Assembly (NCBI RefSeq): GCF_000956505.1
Contig: NZ_JYIX01000034.1
Coordinates: 62,001-126,000 of the forward strand
From: Microbacterium azadirachtae
GTDB lineage: Bacteria; Actinomycetota; Actinomycetes; Actinomycetales; Microbacteriaceae
Reading direction: 5' to 3'
DNA length: 64,000 bases
A program made the translations under genes and the position numbers. Below are positions 1 through 7,485 of the stretch, piece after piece (within the stretch, counting starts at the first letter, position 1; each line of letters opens with the position of its first letter). Below the pieces are notes generated by a model. That model saw only the letters and a list, made by a program, of their open reading frames with translations. It was not told the origin of the DNA and made no database searches.

Positions 1-31
1 AAACGCGGCGCACTTGCAGAACACCGCGTTT
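1..31. terminator. short perfect hairpin at the left edge
   Basis: Eight-base perfect arms (AAACGCGG at 1-8 and its complement at 24-31) enclose a 15-nt loop about 60 nt before hpaH. It could be a terminator-like stem of an upstream gene outside the window or an operator for the hpa genes. There is no T-run, so the role is uncertain. Confidence 0.3.
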
Positions 32-92
32 CGTCTCCCGCCGACTTCGCCGGTGCTCGCTCAACGACCCCCTTGCACGAAAGGATCGACCC

Positions 93-878
93 ATGCTCCC
101 CGAATCCACCATCACCGCGCTTGCCGCAGAGCTGGCCGAGGCCGACCGCACGCACGCCGTGATCCCGCGCATCACAGCGCGTCACCCCGAGGCGACCGTC
201 GAGGACTCGTACGCGATCCAGGGCGTCTGGCGCGACGCGCAGGTGGCCGCAGGGCGCAGGCTCGTGGGGCGCAAGATCGGCCTGACCTCGAAGGCCATGC
301 AGCAGGCCACCGGCATCACGGAGCCCGACTACGGCGTGATGTTCGACGACACCGTGTACCCCTCCGGATCCGAGATCCCGGTCGACCACTTCTCGAACGT
401 GCGCATCGAGGTCGAGCTCGCGTTCGTGCTGAAGGCGCCGCTCTCCGGCCCCGACTGCACGCTCGAGGACGCCCTCGCCGCGATCGACTACGCCGTGCCG
501 GCGCTCGAGGTGCTGAACTCGCACATCGAGCTCGAGGGCCGCACGATCGTCGACACGATCAGCGACAACGCCGCCTACGGGGCCATGGTGCTCGGCACCG
601 TGCACAAGCGTCCCGACGAGATCGACCTGCGCTGGGTGCCCGGCGTGCTGTCGCGCAACGGCGAGATCGAGGAGACCGGCGTCGCCGCCGGCGTGCTGGG
701 TCACCCGGCCACCGGCGTCGCGTGGCTGGCGAACAAGTTCCATCAGCACGGCGCGCGTCTCGAGGCAGGCGAGATCATCCTGGCAGGATCGTTCACGCGC
801 CCGATGTGGGTGGCGCGCGGCGACGAGGTGCTGTGCGACTACGGACCGATGGGAACGATCGAATGCCGCTTCGTCTGA
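93..878 (+). CDS. hpaH: 2-oxo-hept-3-ene-1,7-dioate hydratase
   Basis: 261 aa, the usual length of the FAA-hydrolase-superfamily hydratases (HpaH/MhpD group). HpaH adds water to 2-oxo-hept-3-ene-1,7-dioate in the homoprotocatechuate meta-cleavage route of 4-hydroxyphenylacetate breakdown. The glycine-rich GRKIGLTSKAMQ segment near residue 52 and the acidic metal-binding stretch RIEVELAFVL near residue 109 fit the family. The ATG follows a GAAAGGA Shine-Dalgarno. The last 16 bases overlap hpaI, so the two are translationally coupled. The remaining hpa genes would lie to the left, outside the window. A 2-keto-4-pentenoate hydratase role is possible, but the downstream aldolase favours HpaH. Confidence 0.88.
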   Translation: MLPESTITALAAELAEADRTHAVIPRITARHPEATVEDSYAIQGVWRDAQVAAGRRLVGRKIGLTSKAMQQATGITEPDYGVMFDDTVYPSGSEIPVDHFSNVRIEVELAFVLKAPLSGPDCTLEDALAAIDYAVPALEVLNSHIELEGRTIVDTISDNAAYGAMVLGTVHKRPDEIDLRWVPGVLSRNGEIEETGVAAGVLGHPATGVAWLANKFHQHGARLEAGEIILAGSFTRPMWVARGDEVLCDYGPMGTIECRFV

Positions 879-1666
879 ATCCGACCTTCCGCGAGCACCT
901 GGCCGGTGCCGACCGCGCCCTGATCGGGATGTGGTCGTGCACGGGCAGCCCGCTCGTGACGGAGATCGCGGCCGGGAGCGGTCTGGACTGGCTGCTCATC
1001 GACGGCGAGCACTCCGCCAACACGCTGGACTCGCTCCAGGTGCAGCTGCAGGCCGTCGCCGCCTACCCGATCACGCCCCTCGTGCGCGTGCCCTGGAACG
1101 ACCCTGTGACCATCAAGCAGGTGCTCGATATCGGCGCGCAGAACCTCATCGTGCCGATGATCTCGTCAGCCGACGAGGCGCGCGCCGCGGTGGCGGCGAC
1201 CCGGTATCCCCCCGCGGGCATCCGCGGCGTCGGATCCGCCCTGGCTCGCAGCGCCCGCTGGAACCGCGTCGAGGGCTACCTCCTCGAGGCCGCGCAGCAC
1301 GTGTCCCTGACCGTGCAGATCGAGACCTCGGCGGGCGTGGCGGCGGCGGCCGAGATCGCCGCCGTCGACGGCGTGGATGCGGTGTTCGTCGGCCCCTCCG
1401 ATCTGTCGGCGTCGATGGGCCTGCTCGGGCAGCAGACCCACCCCGACGTCGTCGCGGCCGTCGAGCACGTGTTCGCCGCGGTGGCCGCCGCCGGAAAGCC
1501 GGTCGGCGTGAACGCGTTCGACCCGATCGCGGCCGATGGGTACATCGCCGCCGGCGCCTCGTTCGTCGCCGTGGGCGCCGACGTCGCCCTGCTCGCCCGC
1601 GCCTCCGAGGCCCTCGCGAAGCGCTTCCTCCCGGCGCCGGCCTCCGGCCCCGCCGTGAGCTACTGA
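863..1666 (+). CDS. hpaI: 4-hydroxy-2-oxoheptane-1,7-dioate aldolase
   Basis: 267 aa class II pyruvate aldolase of the HpcH/HpaI family. It cleaves 4-hydroxy-2-oxoheptane-1,7-dioate to pyruvate and succinate semialdehyde, the last step of the homoprotocatechuate pathway. Visible family motifs are the catalytic histidine in DGEHSAN, an arginine in VRVPW, the metal ligand in QIET and the GPSDLSASMG loop. The ATG at 863 lies inside the end of hpaH (16-bp overlap). The frame is open far upstream, but residues before this ATG are a frame-shadow of hpaH. It is probably the last functional gene of its operon. Confidence 0.9.
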   Translation: MPLRLNPTFREHLAGADRALIGMWSCTGSPLVTEIAAGSGLDWLLIDGEHSANTLDSLQVQLQAVAAYPITPLVRVPWNDPVTIKQVLDIGAQNLIVPMISSADEARAAVAATRYPPAGIRGVGSALARSARWNRVEGYLLEAAQHVSLTVQIETSAGVAAAAEIAAVDGVDAVFVGPSDLSASMGLLGQQTHPDVVAAVEHVFAAVAAAGKPVGVNAFDPIAADGYIAAGASFVAVGADVALLARASEALAKRFLPAPASGPAVSY

Positions 1667-1668
1667 CC

Positions 1669-1800
1669 CCCGTTCAGAGCGCTCAGATCGCCGCGCTGCG
1701 CGCCGCGGGCTGGATCGTGATCGAGGTGACCGCCCCGCTGCTGAGGCGTCCGGAGGAACTGGCCCGCAGAGTCGCCTCCGCCCTCCGCCGGGCCCGGTGA
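1669..1800 (+). pseudogene. C-terminal remnant of a DUF559-type protein
   Basis: Just after hpaI an open stretch of 43 codons reads PVQSAQIAALRAAGW and then VIEVTAPLLRRPEELARRV before a TGA at 1798. This pattern (AAGW, V-x-V-T, RRPEEL, RRV) matches the C-terminal end of the DUF559 endonuclease-like proteins common in Microbacteriaceae, often annotated as AbiEi-like. There is no start codon with a ribosome site and the upstream domain is missing, so this is most simply the tail of a deleted gene. Family assignment rests on motif memory only. Confidence 0.5.
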
Positions 1801-1821
1801 GCCGCACCCCGGAAACAAAGT

Positions 1822-1864
1822 GCGCAAATGGCTGTATCCGCGCCGAATATGGAGCCATCTGCGC
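1822..1864. promoter_or_regulatory. 43-bp interrupted palindrome before MFS gene
   Basis: Arms GCGCAAATGGCT (1822-1833) and AGCCATCTGCGC (1853-1864) pair at 11 of 12 positions. The 19-nt centre holds a second, smaller near-palindrome, TATCCG against CGAATA. It lies about 50 bp before the preferred start of the MFS gene, so it may be an operator or a hairpin that closes the previous transcription unit. Confidence 0.4.
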
Positions 1865-1911
1865 GCTTCGACAGCGGAGCAGGACCGGCCGGACCGAACG
1901 GACCTGCCAGG

Positions 1912-3168
1912 ATGGGGCGGGTGAAGAAGGCCCTCGCAGCTCTGCAGGACCGCGGGTTCCGCTGGTTCTTCCTGGCGCGCACCCTCACGCTCGTCACGGG
2001 CTCGATGTCGTCGATCGCGCTCGCGTTCGCGGTGCTGAGCATCGACAACGACGCCGGTGCGCTCTCGATCGTGCTCACCGCGTTCACCGTGGCGAACATC
2101 GTCTTCCTGCTGCTCGGCGGCGTCGTCGCGGATCGGCTGCCGCGCGCGCTCGTGATCCAGACCAGCTATGTAGTGGACATCCTCTCGATCGGCACCACGG
2201 CCGCCCTGCTCTTCACGCACACCGCCACCGTGCCGCTGCTCGCCGGCCTCGCCGCGCTGAACGGCGCCTCCGCCGCGTTCGTGATGCCCGCGATGCAGGG
2301 GCTGATCCCGCAGCTGACCACGCCCGGTCATCTGCAGCAGGCGAACGCCCTGCTGTCCTTCGCCCGGTCCGCCACCACGATCGCGGGCCCGGTGGTCGCG
2401 GGAGGCATCGTCGCCCTCGCCGGTCCCGCCTGGGTCATGGTGATCCAGGCGGCCGGCTGGGCGCTCGCGATCGTCTTCCTGGCGCTCGTGCGCCTTCCGC
2501 CACCGGTCCGCGGGCAGCGTGCAGGACTGTTCCACGATCTGCACGACGGGTGGCGTGAGTTCTGGTCCCGCCCGTGGCTCTGGATCGTCGTGCTCGCGTT
2601 CATGGTCCTCAACGCGATCCATGCGGGCGCCTGGGGCGTCGCTGGTCCGTACATCGCGAAGAACGATCCACTCCTCGGCATCGCAGGGTGGGGATGGGTG
2701 GTCAGCGCGGAAGGTGCCGGCGTGCTGGTGATGACGCTGCTGCTGCTCTGGCTGCCGCTGCGGCGTCCGCTGCGGCTCGGCATGCTGGGGATGAGCGCGC
2801 TGGCGATCCCGCTCACGCTCCTCGGGGTGCACCCCTCCGTGCTGCTCCTGGTCGCCGCGGCCTTTGTCGCAGGTGCGGGTGTCGAGGTGTTCAGCACCGG
2901 CTGGAACGTCACGATGATGGAGCAGATCCCGGAGGAGAAGCTCTCCCGGGTGTCCAGCTACGACATGCTGGGCAGTTTCGTCGCGATGCCGATCGGCACC
3001 CTCGCGTTCGGCTGGCTGATCGCGCGCGCCGACGTGACGGCGCTCATGGTGGGCTCGGCGATCGTCTACGCCGTCATCGCCCTGGGCACGATGCTGGTCC
3101 CGAGCATCTGGCGCATGGGACGGGCGACGGCTCCGGCCGAACGCGAGCCCGTCTCGGACGGCGTCTGA
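1912..3168 (+). CDS. MFS transporter (efflux type)
   Basis: 418 aa from the ATG at 1912. About 12 membrane segments begin at FRWFFLARTLTLVTGSM, and the sequence is typical of MFS_3-type exporters of small lipophilic compounds. The substrate cannot be read from the sequence. The frame is open back to an ATG at 1828 (446 aa), but that start lies inside a palindrome and adds a Ser/Gly/Pro-rich lead-in without membrane character. The ATG at 1912 (MGRVKKALAALQDRGF) places the basic stretch right before the first helix as in relatives. It is monocistronic, with a 37-bp gap to the next gene, which has its own -10 box. Confidence 0.8.
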   Translation: MGRVKKALAALQDRGFRWFFLARTLTLVTGSMSSIALAFAVLSIDNDAGALSIVLTAFTVANIVFLLLGGVVADRLPRALVIQTSYVVDILSIGTTAALLFTHTATVPLLAGLAALNGASAAFVMPAMQGLIPQLTTPGHLQQANALLSFARSATTIAGPVVAGGIVALAGPAWVMVIQAAGWALAIVFLALVRLPPPVRGQRAGLFHDLHDGWREFWSRPWLWIVVLAFMVLNAIHAGAWGVAGPYIAKNDPLLGIAGWGWVVSAEGAGVLVMTLLLLWLPLRRPLRLGMLGMSALAIPLTLLGVHPSVLLLVAAAFVAGAGVEVFSTGWNVTMMEQIPEEKLSRVSSYDMLGSFVAMPIGTLAFGWLIARADVTALMVGSAIVYAVIALGTMLVPSIWRMGRATAPAEREPVSDGV

Positions 3169-3205
3169 CTGGCGCATTCATAGGCGTCCGCGGCAGGATG
3201 AGGGC

Positions 3206-3937
3206 ATGACCTTCCCCGCTCTCGCGCCTCTCGCCGACCGCGCCGCGCTGTTCGCCGCCCTCCGTCAGGACCAGCTGGTCGCGGCGACCGCCGCTCTGGG
3301 CGAGCACCGCTGGGACGCCGATCTCGCGGCGGGCACCCTCACCTTCACCTCGGAGACGGATCCGAACCGCCGACTCGTCGCGCGTGCATCGCTCGTCGCC
3401 ACGATCGCCCCGGGACCCCGCTCGCTGATGTGGGCCTGGGCGCACCCCCAGGGCGGATCCGACCCGTCGGTCGCGAGCCTGCGCGACTACGGCACGACGT
3501 ACTCGATCGACGAGCTCTCGAACGCGGAGCTGCCCTTCCCGGCCGAGGCCGACGCGGACCTGGACGGCTGGATCGCCGGCGCCGCGCACCAGATCGGCGC
3601 GATCGCCGAGGAGATCACCGGACGCTCGCCGTACTACTCCGCACCCGTCGGCAGCGGCACGCGGGCCGTGTTCCTGCTCGACGCTCCCCTTCCTCCGCTC
3701 ACGGTCTCCGACGCCGTCGTCGCGCTGCCGCGGATCCTGTCCGAGCTGACGCTCTCCGATGCCCGCTCCTCGGTGTGGGATCTGGCGAGGCTCGCAGGCT
3801 GGAACATGCAGTGGGCCGACGAGGCCTACTCGGCAGCGGTCGTCAGCGACGCGAGCGGCAGCGCCACGTTCCGCTTCGACGAGTACGCCCGCATCGCCGG
3901 CGTCGAGTCGCAGCTCGGGCAGGTCCCGCAGGCCTGA
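3206..3937 (+). CDS. DUF6882 family protein
   Basis: 243 aa soluble protein with no signal peptide or membrane segment. The N-terminal part resembles the DUF6882 proteins of actinobacteria, seen as a WDADLAAGTLTF segment, then SLMWAWAHPQ and a GRSPYYSAP stretch. The function is unknown. A CAGGAT box at 3194-3199 ends six bases before the ATG, so the message is probably leaderless. The HupE/UreJ-like gene starts 25 bp downstream on the same strand and may be co-transcribed. Confidence 0.7.
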   Translation: MTFPALAPLADRAALFAALRQDQLVAATAALGEHRWDADLAAGTLTFTSETDPNRRLVARASLVATIAPGPRSLMWAWAHPQGGSDPSVASLRDYGTTYSIDELSNAELPFPAEADADLDGWIAGAAHQIGAIAEEITGRSPYYSAPVGSGTRAVFLLDAPLPPLTVSDAVVALPRILSELTLSDARSSVWDLARLAGWNMQWADEAYSAAVVSDASGSATFRFDEYARIAGVESQLGQVPQA

Positions 3938-3962
3938 TCCGGGCGACCCGAAGCGCCCGTCG

Positions 3963-5165
3963 ATGCGCTCGGTCCCGCGCGTCGCGGTCGTCCTCGCGCT
4001 CGTCGCCGTCGCACTTCTGCTCTCCGCCGGTCCCGCCGCCGCACATGTGACCACGGTCGCCTATGCCGATCTGACCGCGGCGGGCCCGACCGATGTCCGC
4101 GTCGAGTTCGATCTGCAGTACGAGCTGCTCAGCGCGTCCGCCGCCAAGGCGCAGGGCGATCCCGCGCTCTTCGCCGATGCCATCGGGCACCCCGGTCAGG
4201 GCGCCGAGGATCAGGTTCTCGCCGACCATGCCGCGGCCATCATCGCCTACACGACGGCGCGCTTCCACGTCGCGGTCGACGGCGGCTCGGAATGTCTGCC
4301 GCACGCCGATGGCCCCGCCGCATTCCACAGCAGGGACGCGACCGACTACGCGCGCTTCGCGGTGCACTACGCCTGCGATGCCGGGCATGGCGGCGGGTTC
4401 GTCGTTCGGAGCGCCCTGTTCCCCGACTCGGAGGGCATGGTCACCGACACCAAGACGATCGTGACCTACGCGCTCGGCGGCCGCAGCGGCAGCGCCGCCC
4501 TCGACGCCGCCGATCCGCAGTTCTCGACCGCGCAGCCGTGGACGGAGCGCTTCGCCGAGTTCTTCCTCCTCGGCGCCGAGCACCTGCTGACCGGGATCGA
4601 CCACATCCTGTTCCTCCTCGCGCTCATCATCAGCTCGCGACGCCTGCGCGACGTGGTCTTCGCGGCGACCTGCTTCACGGTGGCCCACTCGATCACCTTC
4701 CTGCTCGCCGCACTCGGGTTCGTGCACATCGGCGCGAACGTGGTGGAGCCCGCGATCGCGCTGTCGATCGCCGCCGTCGCGGGCTGGCACCTGTGGGAGG
4801 AGCGCCTCCGGCGCGCGGCGCGACGGCGGGGAGAGCCGGCACCCCCGCCCAGCCGGCAGGCCGCCCTGCTGCGCCTCGGGATCGTGTTCGGCTTCGGCCT
4901 CATCCACGGCCTCGGCTTCGCGACCGCACTGAAGATCGAGGAGCCGTGGTCGTGGACCCTGCTGTGGTCGCTCCTCGTCTTCAACCTGGGGATCGAGGCG
5001 GTGCAGCTGTCCGTCATCCTCGTCGTGTTCCCGCCGCTCCTGCTGCTGCGCCGCCGCATGCCGCGGACGGCGACAGCACTCGGCGTCGTCGTCACGGCCG
5101 TGGTGCTCCTGTTCGGCCTGCTCTGGTTCGCGATGCGGGCGCTCGGACTGCCCGGCACACCCTGA
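3963..5165 (+). CDS. HupE/UreJ-like membrane protein
   Basis: 400 aa. The ATG at 3963 gives a clear signal peptide (a hydrophobic run ending SAGPAAA) followed by an exported domain of about 180 residues. The C-terminal half has about six membrane helices with the HupE/UreJ_2 family signatures EHLLTGIDHILFLLAL and FGLIHGLGFA. The conserved His and Asp in the helices suggest metal (nickel or cobalt) handling by analogy to HupE/UreJ, but no hydrogenase or urease genes are nearby, so the substrate is unknown. The frame is open upstream to 3759, but only 3963 yields a signal peptide. Confidence 0.78.
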   Translation: MRSVPRVAVVLALVAVALLLSAGPAAAHVTTVAYADLTAAGPTDVRVEFDLQYELLSASAAKAQGDPALFADAIGHPGQGAEDQVLADHAAAIIAYTTARFHVAVDGGSECLPHADGPAAFHSRDATDYARFAVHYACDAGHGGGFVVRSALFPDSEGMVTDTKTIVTYALGGRSGSAALDAADPQFSTAQPWTERFAEFFLLGAEHLLTGIDHILFLLALIISSRRLRDVVFAATCFTVAHSITFLLAALGFVHIGANVVEPAIALSIAAVAGWHLWEERLRRAARRRGEPAPPPSRQAALLRLGIVFGFGLIHGLGFATALKIEEPWSWTLLWSLLVFNLGIEAVQLSVILVVFPPLLLLRRRMPRTATALGVVVTAVVLLFGLLWFAMRALGLPGTP

Positions 5166-5169
5166 ACCC

Positions 5170-5205
5170 AGGGCTTCTCAACGACCGAGGGCTTCTCAGC
5201 GACCG
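5170..5205. repeat. 18-bp tandem duplication
   Basis: Two adjacent 18-bp units, AGGGCTTCTCAACGACCG (5170-5187) and a copy with one A-to-G change (5188-5205). The second unit contains the stop codon of the leftward DUF4188 gene (5196-5198), so the duplication straddles the 3' end of that gene in a convergent junction. Confidence 0.85.
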
Positions 5206-5672
5206 AGCCGCTGGCGTGCCGTGTTCCTGCCCGCACCGACGGGTTCGTGCGCCGTGGCGGCGGCGAGTCCGAACAGCGGCATGTCGGCGTAGACCGCCTC
5301 CATCTCCCCCGCCGGCACCTGGTACGTCTCGTGCCAGACGCCGACGCTGCCGGATCCGAGCAGCGTGCGCATGAAGTCGCGCCACGGCTGCAGATGCGGG
5401 GCGTCGCGGTCCGCCGCGAAACGCTGCAGGTGCTCCGGGCTCTCCCAGTACGAGAGCAGGATCGTCGTGCGTCCCAGCCAGCTCTCGCAGCCGAGCATGC
5501 CCGCCTCCGGATGCTCGGCGAGATGCCGCAGCATCTTCGGCATCTGCCGCGCCACGCGCTGCACGCGACCCAGCTGCCACCACTTGTTCGCCCGCATCCC
5601 GATGACGAACACCGTGATGTCGCTGCGGTCCACGGCCGCCGTGTACCGACCGGGGAAGACCTTCTCGCTCAT
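5196..5672 (-). CDS. DUF4188 domain protein
   Basis: 158 aa. Family features are a leading VFPGRYTAAVDRSDITVFVIG strand-helix with GMRANKWWQLGRV, then LGCESWLGRTTILLSYWES and the HLQPWRDFMRTL segment. DUF4188 proteins look like dimeric alpha-beta barrel (monooxygenase-like) proteins, and no reaction is established. The start at 5672 (MSEK) follows a GAGAGGA ribosome site. The frame extends 11 codons upstream to 5705, but that would run through the operator shared with the TetR gene. It is divergent from the TetR gene 67 bp away, which strongly suggests it is the regulated target. Confidence 0.8.
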   Translation of the reverse strand: MSEKVFPGRYTAAVDRSDITVFVIGMRANKWWQLGRVQRVARQMPKMLRHLAEHPEAGMLGCESWLGRTTILLSYWESPEHLQRFAADRDAPHLQPWRDFMRTLLGSGSVGVWHETYQVPAGEMEAVYADMPLFGLAAATAHEPVGAGRNTARQRLGR

Positions 5673-5689
5673 CGCCGTTTCCTCTCGAA

Positions 5690-5732
5690 CGTTGTTATAG
5701 AACATTGTTACAGAACGACGTTACGATAGGAT
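5690..5732. promoter_or_regulatory. TetR operator and overlapping promoter
   Basis: Two 10-bp GTT-N4-AAC near-palindromes (GTTATAGAAC at 5694-5703 and GTTACAGAAC at 5707-5716) repeat with a 13-bp period between the divergent genes. For the rightward gene, TTGTTA (5705-5710) and TAGGAT (5727-5732) are 16 bp apart and the -10 ends 7 bases before the ATG. The repeats overlap this promoter, which is the expected geometry for autorepression and repression of the DUF4188 gene. Confidence 0.6.
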
Positions 5733-5739
5733 CGCTGAC

Positions 5740-6324
5740 ATGGCAAGACCCATCACACACGACGCGAATCTGCGCTCCCGACTGATCGAGGTCGCTTCGG
5801 CGATGATCGACCGGGACGGTCCGGAGCGCTTCTCCGTGCGCGAGGTGGCAGGGGGAGCCGAGACCTCGACGTCGGCCGTCTACTCGCTGTTCGGCAGCAA
5901 GGCGGATCTGATCACCGCCGTGGTCGCGGACTCGTTCGCCTCGTTCGCCCTGGCGCAGCGCGAGGCGGAACCGCGGGGCCTGCGCGCCCTCGGCGAGGCG
6001 TATCGCGCGTGGGCGCTGCAGCATCCCGACCGCTATCGGCTCATGTTCAGCGGCGCAATCGCCGGCGCACCCCACGGCGTCGCCGGCGGCGGCGATCCAG
6101 AGCCTGATCCGGAGCTGGACGCGCTCCTCCCCCTCGCCCGCACCCTCACCGGCGCGGACCGGGTCGACGAGGGCGTCGACCTGCGCAGCACGCTGGCCGT
6201 CTGGGCGCAGGTGCACGGCGCGGTCAGCCTCGAGCTCGCGGGCGTCGCCCCGCCTTGGATCGATACCGACGCGGTGTACGCCACGGTGCTCGACGCGATC
6301 GCCGCGGTGCACCCCGGCCGCTGA
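5740..6324 (+). CDS. TetR family transcriptional regulator
   Basis: 194 aa. The N-terminal helix-turn-helix covers about residues 12-58 (RFSVREVAGGAETSTSAVY, then LFGSKADLITAVV), a standard TetR_N. The C-terminal region has the YRAWALQHPDRYRLMFSG segment of the WHG-type ligand domain. It probably represses itself and the divergent DUF4188 gene through the tandem sites at 5694-5716. The message is probably leaderless. The ligand is unknown. Confidence 0.88.
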   Translation: MARPITHDANLRSRLIEVASAMIDRDGPERFSVREVAGGAETSTSAVYSLFGSKADLITAVVADSFASFALAQREAEPRGLRALGEAYRAWALQHPDRYRLMFSGAIAGAPHGVAGGGDPEPDPELDALLPLARTLTGADRVDEGVDLRSTLAVWAQVHGAVSLELAGVAPPWIDTDAVYATVLDAIAAVHPGR

Positions 6325-6360
6325 CGCTCACCCGGCGGGCGGCTGGGTAGCATGAGCCGC

Positions 6361-7449
6361 ATGAGCGCCCTCGACCTCATCCCCGCCGGCCGCACTTTCA
6401 CCCCCGACGACATCGTCGTCTATGCGGATCCGCGCCGCCGCTCCCTTGACGAGGCGCTCCGGGACGCCGACCTGCTCGTCAGCTGTCCGCACGCCGGGGC
6501 CGCGATCCCCGCGGAGCTCGCCGACTTCCTCTCCCCCGCGCTCACCCGACGACTGCAGTACGACTTCACCGACGTCGCGACGGCCGCGATCGTGCGGCGC
6601 TGGGCATCGCAGGATCCGCGGGTGGTCGCTGTGATCAACCCGCATCCGCGGCTCGTGCGCGATCCCAACCGCGCGAGGCCCGCGGACGTCGCCGCCGATC
6701 TGACCGCCGCGATCGAGCGCGTGCGCGCGGCCGGCCCCTGGCAGAAGGTGGACCTCTCCGGGGCGGATGCGATCCGCCCCGTCACGTTCTCGTTCTTCCC
6801 GATCATCGAGGTGCCCGACACCGAGGCGGGGCTGCACCGTCTCGTCGACGCGTTCGTCGAGGTCGCCGAGCGCGGTCTCGGGGTGTACGAGCGCACCCGC
6901 GACGAACTGACCGAGCGGATGGTCGCGGAGCGCCTGCGCGCCGGGGGCCGCCTCACGCGGCTGTCGTTCCACGACACCATGAACACCACGACCACGAAGG
7001 ACGGCGCCGTCGTCGTCCCCCGCGCCGAGAAGGACCGGCTGCCCCGCATCGTCGCGCTCTCCAACCGCGGCGACGCCCGCGGCGAGGAGCGCGATCCCGC
7101 CGACCCGCCGACCATGGCTCCCGCGCGTCTGCGCGCTCTGGCCGAGGCGCACCGCGTCGGCTTCGAAGCCGCCGACCCCGGCGACGTCGCCCTGAACCGG
7201 CCCTACCTCGGCAGCCAGGAGATCCTCGCCGCCGGTGCCCGGTTCCGCGCGCTCGCGGACCAGGCCGCCGGAGCGGGCGCGGAGTTCGATGCCGTGCAAG
7301 CCGAGTTCCTCCGCGAGTTCCTGCTCGGCGACGAGGCGACCGCACAGCTGCACCGGCCAGGCACCGACTGGATCACCGAGGATCCCGCCCACGTCGACCG
7401 GCTCGCCGCGGCCTGCCGTCGCTCCTGGGACCTGTACCGCGCAGGCTGA
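6361..7449 (+). CDS. N-formylglutamate amidohydrolase family protein
   Basis: 362 aa, FGase superfamily (HutG-like zinc amidohydrolases). Motifs are LLVSCPHAGAAIP near the N-terminus, VINPHPRLVRDPNR, then the LSFHDTMN histidine-aspartate segment and LNRPYLGS. Members hydrolyse N-formyl-L-glutamate to formate and glutamate, but no hut genes are nearby, so the substrate is open. The start at 6361 is preferred over 6352 because TAGCAT at 6348-6353 is a -10 box ending 7 bases before 6361, and the earlier ATG lies inside it. It is convergent with the dicarboxylate carrier gene. Confidence 0.78.
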   Translation: MSALDLIPAGRTFTPDDIVVYADPRRRSLDEALRDADLLVSCPHAGAAIPAELADFLSPALTRRLQYDFTDVATAAIVRRWASQDPRVVAVINPHPRLVRDPNRARPADVAADLTAAIERVRAAGPWQKVDLSGADAIRPVTFSFFPIIEVPDTEAGLHRLVDAFVEVAERGLGVYERTRDELTERMVAERLRAGGRLTRLSFHDTMNTTTTKDGAVVVPRAEKDRLPRIVALSNRGDARGEERDPADPPTMAPARLRALAEAHRVGFEAADPGDVALNRPYLGSQEILAAGARFRALADQAAGAGAEFDAVQAEFLREFLLGDEATAQLHRPGTDWITEDPAHVDRLAAACRRSWDLYRAG

Positions 7450-7485
7450 TCCGTAGCGGGGCCCGTCGTCGGACGGGCGCGGATC
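7448..7485. terminator. bidirectional hairpin terminator
   Basis: Inner arms GCCCGTC (7461-7467) and GACGGGC (7472-7478), with an outer GATCCG/CGGATC pairing (7448-7453 with 7480-7485), sit exactly between two convergent stop codons. This suggests a shared terminator. Confidence 0.6.

Noticed and set aside
1660..3177. 505-codon open frame on the minus strand
   Set aside because: It is antisense to the MFS gene, rich in Arg, His, Asp and Gln with no hydrophobic core or ribosome site; this is a typical GC3-driven shadow.
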